A stretch of DNA of 8,322 nt from an uncultured Porphyromonadaceae bacterium (GTDB lineage: Bacteria > Bacteroidota > Bacteroidia > Bacteroidales > Muribaculaceae). The stretch spans positions 1 through 8,322 of the forward strand of contig CABUTY010000041.1 of assembly GCA_902494595.1 (NCBI GenBank), written 5' to 3'. Of this stretch, positions 1 through 4,899 are shown one piece after another; within the stretch, counting starts at the first letter, position 1; every line of letters begins with the position of its first letter. The notes under the pieces are model-generated. The model ran no database searches. It was not told the DNA's origin and saw nothing but the letters and a program-made list of their open reading frames with translations. A program made the translations under genes and the position numbers.

Positions 1-525
1 GATGCCCCATTTCTCCTTGAGGTTCGCCCAGTCGATCTTGCTTTCGTCAATCGCCTGATACTTCGTTTCTTTTTCGGATTCCTCCGCTTCCTTTTGCGGC
101 TGCGGCTTTTCTTCGGAGACCTCGGTCTGAGACTGCTTGGGCTGTTCAGTCGTCTGAGTCGCTTCCTGCTTGTTGTCCTGCGTGGGCTGGGGAAGATTGA
201 CCTTGTTGTTCTTCAGCATTTCGGCATTTGCCACGGGGTCCTGGGCCAAGTCACCGATTACGGTGCCTACCGTGTCGTAGCGGTCTGCCGGAACGCGGAA
301 GAATCCGAAGGTGGAGGGGTTCTTGCACTGACGCACGAAGTTCGACATGAATGCTTCGAGCGGATTCTGGCCTTTGGAGAATTTCACGAGGTCAGAGAGT
401 TTAGCCGACTTGATGTCGGTCATCTTGGGTGTGCCATCCTCGTTGAGTCCGGTCACTGCGCCTACCTGCCCGGTGTCGTTGTTGCGGGCGATAAGCACTT
501 CTTCTAAATTCTGGTCTTTTGCCAT
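1..525 (-). CDS. DUF4099/DUF3945-like mobile-element protein, N-terminal part (runs off left edge)
   Basis: The first 175 residues are visible, reading from ATG at 525 with no stop before the window edge. The N-terminal part (about residues 1-95) opens MAKDQNLEEVLIARNNDTG and contains KLSDLVKFSKGQNPLEAFM, a sequence I associate with the first domain of DUF3945/DUF4099 proteins of Bacteroidota conjugative elements. A low-complexity linker rich in Q, E, K and T follows (about 112-155). The last visible stretch, from about residue 158 (IDESKIDWANLKEKWGI), fits the start of a DUF4099 domain. The biochemical role of the family is not established; these proteins sit beside topoisomerase or mobilization genes in integrative elements. 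It lies 79 bp downstream of the second HTH gene on the same strand and may share its transcript. The family call is from memory of the pattern, without a search. Confidence 0.75.
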   Translation of the reverse strand, partial: MAKDQNLEEVLIARNNDTGQVGAVTGLNEDGTPKMTDIKSAKLSDLVKFSKGQNPLEAFMSNFVRQCKNPSTFGFFRVPADRYDTVGTVIGDLAQDPVANAEMLKNNKVNLPQPTQDNKQEATQTTEQPKQSQTEVSEEKPQPQKEAEESEKETKYQAIDESKIDWANLKEKWGI

Positions 526-556
526 AAAATAAAAATTGTTTTGGATTTGATACTGG

Positions 557-570
557 CGCCGTTGCCGGCG
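557..570. repeat. Short GC-rich hairpin between two element genes
   Basis: CGCCG and CGGCG flank a TTGC loop, giving a 5-bp stem in an otherwise AT-rich 79-bp gap (526-604). No T tract follows on the minus strand, so it is not a standard terminator. It could partly separate expression of the upstream HTH genes from the DUF4099-like gene. Confidence 0.35.
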
Positions 571-604
571 ATAATTATTGTGTGTATGTAGTTGTGTGTA
601 AGTT

Positions 605-937
605 CTATCTTGGGATGCCCTCAAAGGCTATTCGGCAGTCAACGGCGGCGAACAAGACTCTTGATTGCTTTGAATCGCCTGTCTTGGTATAGGGAAGTGT
701 CCCGTCGTTCATCATCTGCTCGACCTTTGTCTTTGATACCTTGTATCTCTTGCATACCTGGGCCTTTGTATAGAATCTCTGTTCATCCTCCAGTATGCCG
801 AGATTGACAAGCGTGTCGTACATCTCTCGGCTGGCGCTCTTTATCTCCCTGCGGATATCGTCCATCAGGGATTCTCGCATTTCCGTGACTATCCGACTGA
901 TCTCACGGCTCAATATCTTCTGTTCGTTAGCTGTCAT
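605..937 (-). CDS. Small helix-turn-helix protein, excisionase-like (Xis2d-type position)
   Basis: A 110-residue protein read from ATG at 937 (MTANEQKILSREISRIV). An in-frame ATG at 1006 would add 23 residues, but those overlap the upstream gene by 67 nt and look like a shadow, whereas the 937 start lies 2 bp after the upstream stop, as in a coupled operon. Residues 1-45 are predicted mostly helical and charged. About residues 55-105 (FYTKAQVCKRYKVSKTKVEQ, then a wing with YTKTG..SRVLF) look like a MerR/excisionase-type winged helix. Such proteins bend attachment-site DNA or regulate excision operons. The position after the integrase and another HTH gene suggests a recombination directionality factor or regulator, which is inference. 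A purely transcriptional role is equally possible. Confidence 0.8.
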   Translation of the reverse strand: MTANEQKILSREISRIVTEMRESLMDDIRREIKSASREMYDTLVNLGILEDEQRFYTKAQVCKRYKVSKTKVEQMMNDGTLPYTKTGDSKQSRVLFAAVDCRIAFEGIPR

Positions 938-939
938 GG

Positions 940-1320
940 TTAGAGCTGGGGAAGGCGGGTTACACGTTTCAATGCTTTCTCGTATGCCACGCTGTCCCAT
1001 TGGCATTGTGTGGCATGGATGGCGTCAACCAACTCTTTCAGATAATAGAGTGTCTCGCGTCCGACCTTCTTCCATTTGAGCGTCATGCGCTTTCTGATGC
1101 GCTGGAGATGACGGGGAGATACCATAAGGATAGCTGCTGCTTCCTCCTTCGTCACCATGAGCCTTATGGGCAATTGCGGATGGGACTCTTTTTTCTCTTT
1201 GGCCTTTCGCTCCTTTTCTTCTTTCGCCATAAGGTATTCGAGGACGCGGGATAATTCGCCTCTCATACCGGCAACCTCTGTTTTGAGGCTTTCATAAACG
1301 GTGGTTATTTCTTGTTCCAT
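940..1320 (-). CDS. Small helix-turn-helix protein with N-terminal coiled coil (Xis2c-type position)
   Basis: A 126-residue protein starting at ATG 1320. Residues 1-45 form a likely coiled coil (YESLKTEVAGMRGELSRVL) running into a Lys/Glu-rich hinge (about 32-47). About residues 56-102 (VTKEEAAAILMVSPRHLQRI, then a short strand with KVGRETLYYLKELVDAI) match the winged-helix DNA-binding fold called HTH_17 or excisionase family. The stop at 940-942 sits 2 bp before the next gene's start, so the two are almost certainly co-translated. Paired small HTH proteins of this size, downstream of a tyrosine recombinase, are typical of Bacteroidota integrative elements and include the Xis factors of CTnDOT. 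Assignment as a true excisionase is inference. Confidence 0.82.
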   Translation of the reverse strand: MEQEITTVYESLKTEVAGMRGELSRVLEYLMAKEEKERKAKEKKESHPQLPIRLMVTKEEAAAILMVSPRHLQRIRKRMTLKWKKVGRETLYYLKELVDAIHATQCQWDSVAYEKALKRVTRLPQL

Positions 1321-1331
1321 TCTTACGGGAT

Positions 1332-1420
1332 TTGGTGGTTGTTTTTGAAATCTGCCGCAAGTTAGCCCCGTCTGGAAATGTGCGTCCGGTATATACCATG
1401 TGATATACCACGCAAAACCC
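1332..1420 (-). promoter_or_regulatory. Possible promoter and operator region of the HTH operon
   Basis: On the minus strand TAACTTGC (around 1358-1365) is an imperfect match to the Bacteroidota -7 box TAnnTTTG; no convincing -33 TTG is seen at the right distance. Just upstream lie the perfect palindrome GGTATATACC (1388-1397) and the direct repeat ATATACCA at 1391-1398 and 1403-1410 (12-bp period), a plausible binding site for one of the element's HTH proteins. The promoter call is weak; the repeats are plainly present. Confidence 0.35.
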
Positions 1421-1460
1421 GGATTATTTGACTTTTATTCAGATATATTTACAGTCGTTA

Positions 1461-1511
1461 GCACTCGTCAGGATACAGCGAGTGCCGTCCGAGCATTCCC
1501 GAACGGCACTC
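1461..1511. repeat. Overlapping, mutually exclusive hairpins downstream of the integrase gene
   Basis: GCACTCG (1461-1467) pairs with CGAGTGC (1479-1485), and GAGTGCCGT (1480-1488) pairs with ACGGCACTC (1503-1511). The two stems share 1480-1485, so only one can form at a time. They lie 30 bp past the integrase stop. Neither is followed by a T tract on the minus strand; on the plus strand a T-rich stretch begins about 10 bp after 1511. They may act as a bidirectional transcription end or a structural switch, which the sequence alone does not settle. Confidence 0.55.
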
Positions 1512-1540
1512 ACATGAGGCTTTATTTTGGAATGTTCAGC

Positions 1541-2758
1541 TTAAAAATCGAGGTTGCCGAGGTTCTGGGAGAGCCAGTTCATGTCCTTGCTGATTTTATC
1601 GTTGGTAATTCTTGCGTAGATCTGCGTGGTCTGCACATTGGTGTGGCCGAGCATCTTGCTCACGGTCTCGATGGGCACTCCCTTGCCGAGCGTCATGGTA
1701 GTGGCGAAGGTGTGTCGTGCGAGGTGGAACGTGAGGTTCTTCTCGATGCCGCAGATTTCGGCTATCTCCTTCAGATAGCAGTTCATCTTCTGGTTGGTGA
1801 TGATGGGGAGTATCTTGCCGGCAACGAACTCACCTTCGTACTTCTTCAGAATCTTGATAGCCGGCGGCAGGAGTGGAACAGTTACCTTGGTGTTGGTTTT
1901 CTGACGGTGGGTTACTATCCATAGGCGTCCGTCGAACATCTTCTGGATATTGTCAACTCTGAGGTTGGCGAGGTCGATGTATGCCAGCCCGGTGAAGCAG
2001 GCGAAGATGAAGATGTCGCGCACCTGTTCCAGACGCTTCGACGCGAATGTCTTTGACATCATCTTCGTCAGGTCGTCTTCCGACAGGAAGCCACGGTCAA
2101 CGCGCTCGATTGAGATTTTGTATCCGTTGAACGGGTCAACGGTTATCAGTCCGGCGCGGATTGCCTTGTTGATCACTTGCTTGAAGAACTTCATGCACTT
2201 GTAGGTGGTGTTCTGGGAATATTTGTATTCCGTTCTGAGGAAGAACTCCAGATCGACGATGAACTGATACCGGATTTCACGCAGAGGGATGTCGGTGATG
2301 TTGTACTTCTTCTTCATGAACTCTACCACGCGGCGGTACATCCTTTCATACTTGCGGTATGTCGGGTCGGCTTTGCTTAGGCCTACGAGCTTCTTGGTGT
2401 CTTCGAGATGCTGCTCGTAGAGTTTGAGGAGCGATTCCTCACGCTGGGTTATCCCCATGTAGGCGTTGCGCACCATTTCTGCCGTGACGTAGCCATGACG
2501 ACGCTGGATGTCGTAATAATGATCTTTCAGTATAACCTGAATGTCATTCAGACGACTGTTCAGTTCCAAAATTTTTGCTGACCGGCCAATAGCGCGTCCG
2601 GCTCTGGTGCCCCATAATTTGGGGTCAACATACAGCTTAGAGCTGAGTTGTTCCATTTCTCCATCCACGGTTATCCTTATCATGATGGCGGATGTACCAT
2701 CTTTATTGACATGATTTCCGCGAAGATAAAACAGAACCTTGAATGTGTTCTTTTTCAT
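1541..2758 (-). CDS. int: Site-specific tyrosine recombinase (integrase), IntDOT/NBU1-like
   Basis: A 405-residue integrase, normal length for the Bacteroidota family, starting at ATG 2758. Domains in order: arm-binding N-terminal domain (about 1-100, opening FKVLFYLRGNHVNKDG), SAM-like core-binding domain (about 108-212), catalytic domain (about 220-395). Catalytic residues visible: Lys287 (beta-hairpin), His345 and Arg348 (HLARH), His372 (LGHTNVQTT) and the nucleophile Tyr381 (IYARIT). The first catalytic Arg is absent: the motif reads TGLAYIDL with Ala259. IntDOT of CTnDOT is known to lack this Arg too, with Ser there; the nearby Arg285 could substitute, but that is inference. The enzyme would catalyse insertion at and excision from an attachment site, here probably the ssrA 3' end 515 bp away. 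It is transcribed away from that site. The family assignment is secure. Confidence 0.96.
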   Translation of the reverse strand: MKKNTFKVLFYLRGNHVNKDGTSAIMIRITVDGEMEQLSSKLYVDPKLWGTRAGRAIGRSAKILELNSRLNDIQVILKDHYYDIQRRHGYVTAEMVRNAYMGITQREESLLKLYEQHLEDTKKLVGLSKADPTYRKYERMYRRVVEFMKKKYNITDIPLREIRYQFIVDLEFFLRTEYKYSQNTTYKCMKFFKQVINKAIRAGLITVDPFNGYKISIERVDRGFLSEDDLTKMMSKTFASKRLEQVRDIFIFACFTGLAYIDLANLRVDNIQKMFDGRLWIVTHRQKTNTKVTVPLLPPAIKILKKYEGEFVAGKILPIITNQKMNCYLKEIAEICGIEKNLTFHLARHTFATTMTLGKGVPIETVSKMLGHTNVQTTQIYARITNDKISKDMNWLSQNLGNLDF

Positions 2759-2777
2759 TTTCCTTGTTGGATTTCGT

Positions 2778-2817
2778 GGTTATCATAACCCGGGTTGACC
2801 GAGGTTTGACATGATAA
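2778..2817. repeat. Palindrome cluster immediately upstream of the integrase start
   Basis: GGTTATCATAACC (2778-2790) is a perfect inverted repeat about one base and overlaps the perfect 10-bp palindrome AACCCGGGTT (2787-2796). TTATCAT (2780-2786) recurs inverted as ATGATAA (2811-2817). The cluster begins 20 bp before the int start codon, so it probably lies in the 5' leader or promoter and may be an operator or integrase site. Confidence 0.55.
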
Positions 2818-2992
2818 CGAGTTTAACATTTGGTTTGCTTAGACCGATACTGGCCAATGGAAGACCAATGTCGGACATTAACGAAATCAGCAAAAAGGGA
2901 GATGGGAAAATATATGGAAACAGTGCCTGATGGATTATACCGTCATTTGTATTTCCGACATTCGTTACACGTTCCATTTTCAGGTCCGAAAA

Positions 2993-3022
2993 TGACCGGA
3001 TTTTGACCGGTTTCTGACCGAG
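2993..3022 (+). repeat. Three direct TGACCG repeats with 11-bp period
   Basis: TGACCGG starts at 2993 and at 3004, and TGACCGA at 3015, one helical turn apart. The 8-mer TGACCGAG at 3015-3022 also occurs at 2796-2803, next to the integrase start. Helically phased direct repeats beside an integrase suggest arm-type integrase sites or accessory-protein sites; this is inferred from layout. Confidence 0.55.
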
Positions 3023-3077
3023 TTAGGCTTTTGTATATCCTTACTTTTTAGGTAATTAAAGCAGTTTTAGTTACAAA

Positions 3078-3126
3078 TCGTTACACAAAGCGATTTCAAA
3101 AATCTTGTGTAACGAGTTGGTAACGA
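3078..3126. repeat. Long imperfect hairpin and TCGTTAC/GTAACGA repeat family
   Basis: An 11-bp perfect inverted repeat (3078-3088 with 3105-3115, arms TCGTTACACAA and TTGTGTAACGA) encloses a second 5-bp stem (3092-3096 with 3100-3104) and a 3-nt loop. GTAACGA is repeated directly at 3109-3115 and 3120-3126, and GTTAC also occurs at 3070-3074. No T tract follows on either strand, so it is not a simple terminator. It is likely a protein-binding site in the attachment region. Confidence 0.6.
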
Positions 3127-3158
3127 ATAGCCGTCCGTGGCGGTCTTTTTTCTGTCCG

Positions 3159-3183
3159 ATGACGGTCCTGAGTCGTCATTTTT
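3159..3183 (+). terminator. Possible weak plus-strand terminator
   Basis: ATGACG (3159-3164) and CGTCAT (3174-3179) form a 6-bp stem with a 9-nt loop, followed by TTTT to 3183. No plus-strand gene lies upstream, so its role is unclear. It could block read-through leaving the element toward ssrA. Confidence 0.3.
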
Positions 3184-3190
3184 AGGCACG

Positions 3191-3225
3191 AAAAAACCGC
3201 AGAATCGATTGATATCCTGCGGTTT
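3191..3225 (-). terminator. Rho-independent terminator of the tmRNA gene
   Basis: On the minus strand AAACCGCAG (3225-3217) pairs with CTGCGGTTT (3202-3194) across a 14-nt loop, and the T run continues through 3191. It lies 48 nt past the mature tmRNA end and is in the right orientation to end ssrA transcription. If the element inserted into the ssrA 3' end, this terminator was brought in by the element. Confidence 0.8.
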
Positions 3226-3269
3226 GTCTTGATTTTGTCTTGTGTGGGCCGGAGAGTGTCCGGAACACT

Positions 3270-3297
3270 TAGTGGAGCTGGAGGGGATTGAACCCTC
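3270..3297. other. Putative attachment site (att) at the ssrA 3' end
   Basis: The region holds the acceptor-stem 3' half and the T arm of tmRNA (stem GAGGG 3281-3285 with CCCTC 3293-3297). Tyrosine recombinases often use this part of tRNA and tmRNA genes, and the integrase gene lies on its 3' side. The exact core and crossover point cannot be drawn without the other element end. The call is inference from layout. Confidence 0.45.
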
Positions 3298-3673
3298 GTC
3301 CAAACGCGGAATCAATAAGCTTTCTACATGCTTAGTCTGTGAATTGGTTTTCGAGTGGGGACAGGCTCACGACGGCCAATCCCAACCTTAGTTCCTGAAT
3401 CTCGGGGAAATGCCGGAACTACATCTCCTCTATTTCCGAATTTCTTAGCACCACTTTGTCCAAACGTCTCGGAACGGGGCAATGGAGTGATGTCTCGTTC
3501 TCCTCCCTGGGAGGAGAATTAAGGAACCCTACTGTTCTTCAGGTTACGCAGCGAGAGCGTAATTGTTATTTTCGCCAATTATAGGTCGATGATCTTGCGA
3601 TTATAGAGCTTGGTCATCAAAGCTCTGCATGCTTACCTACCGCTTCTACACGCTGTCAAAGCCAGTCAGCCCC
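3273..3673 (-). ncRNA. ssrA: Transfer-messenger RNA (tmRNA)
   Basis: On the minus strand the RNA starts GGGGCTGACTGGCTTTGACA at 3673 and ends with the T arm GAGGG-TTCAATC-CCCTC and CAGCTCC plus discriminator A at 3273. The 5' GGGGCTG pairs with 3' CAGCTCC (one G-U) as the acceptor stem. The tag reading frame at 3576-3544 encodes GENNNYALAA followed by TAA, with the ALAA end used to target tagged proteins for proteolysis. tmRNA with SmpB rescues stalled ribosomes and labels the unfinished protein. Length (401 nt) is normal for a one-piece tmRNA. The genome reads CTA after the discriminator rather than CCA, so the CCA end would be added after transcription. It is flanked by a clear promoter and terminator. 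Confidence 0.97.
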
Positions 3674-3718
3674 GTCGTGTAGCCTCACCGGCTCTCCGGT
3701 TCTCGGCATTTTATTATG

Positions 3719-3749
3719 CAAATTTACGCCTTTCTTAATAATTCACCAA
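3719..3749 (-). promoter_or_regulatory. Bacteroidota-type promoter of ssrA
   Basis: On the minus strand TTG (3749-3747), a 20-nt spacer and TAAATTTG (3726-3719) match the -33/-7 promoter of Bacteroidota. The start site would fall near 3711, giving a 5' leader of about 40 nt that must be trimmed from the tmRNA. Confidence 0.75.
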
Positions 3750-3986
3750 ATACCACATTTATAAATTAATAATATTTAACCTATGTTAACTATTATTGCT
3801 CCAGTGCATATTCTCCCCTCCCCAACCGATACCTCGTGATTCCTGACATCAATACGCGCATAACCTGAAACTCCTTATATAATACCATGAGCTTATCGCA
3901 TATACATTATCACATAGCTTCGATTCCTTCATGTACATACTACATAAACGGAGAATCAATTTTTTTCAATTTTTTTCATCGAAATT
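3750..3986. other. AT-rich intergenic spacer between divergent ssrA and ABC operon
   Basis: No gene, tRNA or convincing small RNA is seen. The one notable element is a tandem duplication of CAATTTTTTT at 3957-3966 and 3967-3976, ending about 10 bp upstream of the -33 box of the operon promoter. Such phased T tracts may bend DNA or act as an upstream promoter element. Confidence 0.5.
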
Positions 3987-4016
3987 TTGTGGATTAAAAA
4001 TATTGTACTAATTTTG
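3987..4016 (+). promoter_or_regulatory. Promoter of the ABC/GIN/GntR operon
   Basis: TTG (3987-3989), a 19-nt spacer and TAATTTTG (4009-4016) match the Bacteroidota -33 and -7 elements. Transcription would start around 4020-4024, leaving a leader of only about 20 nt before ATG 4042, fully covered by the operator-like repeats. Confidence 0.8.
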
Positions 4017-4018
4017 CG

Positions 4019-4041
4019 GTGTACTATTACACTAATACACT
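4019..4041. promoter_or_regulatory. GntR (YtrA-type) operator candidate over the start site
   Basis: GTGTA (4019-4023) faces TACAC at 4028-4032 (4-nt spacing) and again at 4036-4040 (12-nt spacing). The two TACACT copies are direct repeats 8 bp apart. Widely spaced half-sites of the form GTGTA...TACAC are known for YtrA-subfamily GntR repressors, and the fourth gene of this operon encodes such a protein. The position between -7 box and start codon suits repression. Which pair is the real site is not decidable by eye. Confidence 0.65.
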
Positions 4042-4893
4042 ATGATAGTTCTGAACAATACGAGTTTTTCATACCGCAAAAACCGCCCGGTGCTTTCCGA
4101 CCTCAGCCTCGAGCTACAGTCGGGCACCGTGTGCGGTCTTCTTGGTCGCAACGGCGTGGGTAAGTCTACAATGCTCTACCTCATGGCCGGTCTCCTGAAG
4201 CCTACAACCGGCAGCATCACCTGCAACGGATTCAACCCCTTCAAACGAGACGTCGCATTCCTCAATGATATTTTCATCGTTCCCGAGGAATTCAAACTCC
4301 CCTCCCTCCCCCTTGCAGAATACCTGAAAATAAATTCAGTGTTCTATCCCCGATTCAGCCACGACACCTTCGCCCAGCTCATGGACATTTTCGGAATGCC
4401 GATGGATATAAATGTAGGGCGTCTGTCGATGGGACAGAAAAAGAAGGTGTTCCTGAGTTTCGCGATGGCCTGCAACACATCGATACTCCTTCTCGACGAG
4501 CCGACCAACGGTCTCGACATCAGTTCCAAGCGGGCTTTTCGCATGGCTGTCAGTGCCGTGATGGACGATGCTAAGACCATCGTGATTTCCACGCATCAGG
4601 TCTACGACGTGGAGCAAATCCTTGACCATGTTATAATAGCCGACACCAACAGGATTCTGCTCAACACGTCAATCATGGAAGTTGCCTCCCGTCTGCGGTT
4701 CAGCTTCACCTACGACAAGGCCCGCATGGAGAAAGCCATCTTCAGCATGCCCATTCCCGGCGGCTACAGCATAGTGGAGTCAGTGGATAATCCCCTCGAC
4801 GAGACCGACGTTAACCTCGAGGCGCTCTTCGAGATGACCCATCAGCTTCCCGAGACAGTGACAAAAATTCTATCACCCGACACATTAAAATAA
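4042..4893 (+). CDS. ABC transporter ATP-binding protein (YtrB-like)
   Basis: A 283-residue ATPase that would drive a membrane partner from the cytoplasmic face. Motifs: Walker A GRNGVGKST (35-43), signature LSMGQ (128-132), Walker B ILLLDEP (148-154), D-loop GLD (157-159) and switch His185 (STHQ). The usual Q-loop glutamine is not evident: the segment reads FIVPEEF (78-84), as I recall in related export ATPases. After the nucleotide-binding domain there is a C-terminal extension of about 70 residues (about 213-283) of unknown role. The start at 4042 directly follows the operator-like repeats, with no Shine-Dalgarno sequence, as is common in Bacteroidota. First gene of a five-gene operon, 6 bp before the next. 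The pairing with a YtrA-type regulator suggests export or envelope-stress defence; the substrate is unknown. Confidence 0.93.
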   Translation: MIVLNNTSFSYRKNRPVLSDLSLELQSGTVCGLLGRNGVGKSTMLYLMAGLLKPTTGSITCNGFNPFKRDVAFLNDIFIVPEEFKLPSLPLAEYLKINSVFYPRFSHDTFAQLMDIFGMPMDINVGRLSMGQKKKVFLSFAMACNTSILLLDEPTNGLDISSKRAFRMAVSAVMDDAKTIVISTHQVYDVEQILDHVIIADTNRILLNTSIMEVASRLRFSFTYDKARMEKAIFSMPIPGGYSIVESVDNPLDETDVNLEALFEMTHQLPETVTKILSPDTLK

Positions 4894-4899
4894 CCGGCA

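Larger units (their letters stand above)
2759..3190. other. Repeat-rich non-coding region between integrase and tmRNA (putative attachment/regulatory DNA)
   Basis: No convincing gene is seen. The region holds palindromes just upstream of int (GGTTATCATAACC 2778-2790, AACCCGGGTT 2787-2796), the palindrome AATGTCGGACATT (2867-2879) with a partial inverted copy at 2954-2962, three direct TGACCG repeats at 11-bp spacing (2993, 3004, 3015), and TCGTTACAC copies at 2962-2970 and 3078-3086 with an inverted copy at 3107-3115. This density is what one expects where an integrase arm domain and Xis-type proteins bind. No clear Bacteroidota promoter for int was found. Confidence 0.6.
1..3272. mobile_element. 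Integrase-proximal end of an integrative element inserted at the tmRNA gene (partial)
   Basis: The stretch holds a tyrosine recombinase, two small helix-turn-helix proteins and a DUF4099/DUF3945-like protein, all on the minus strand, ending beside the 3' end of ssrA. A phage-type integrase directly next to a tRNA or tmRNA 3' end is the classic layout of an integrated element. The order int, two small Xis-like proteins, further gene resembles the excision module of the Bacteroides conjugative transposon CTnDOT (xis2c-xis2d-orf3-exc), which is known biology applied here by inference. Only one end is visible. No second copy of the ssrA 3' end lies in the window, so the far attachment site must be to the left. 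Whether the element is conjugative, mobilizable or defective cannot be told. Confidence 0.75.

Noticed and set aside
1400..1924. 174-aa plus-strand open frame
   Set aside because: It lies antisense to the integrase C-terminus, whose catalytic motifs prove the other strand codes.
2783..2977. 64-aa minus-strand open frame upstream of int
   Set aside because: It runs through the palindromes and repeats of the attachment region, shows no recognisable domain and has no promoter; most likely chance.
3067..3315. 82-aa minus-strand open frame overlapping the tmRNA 3' end
   Set aside because: It starts inside ssrA and continues through its terminator; the DNA is explained by tmRNA and its flank.
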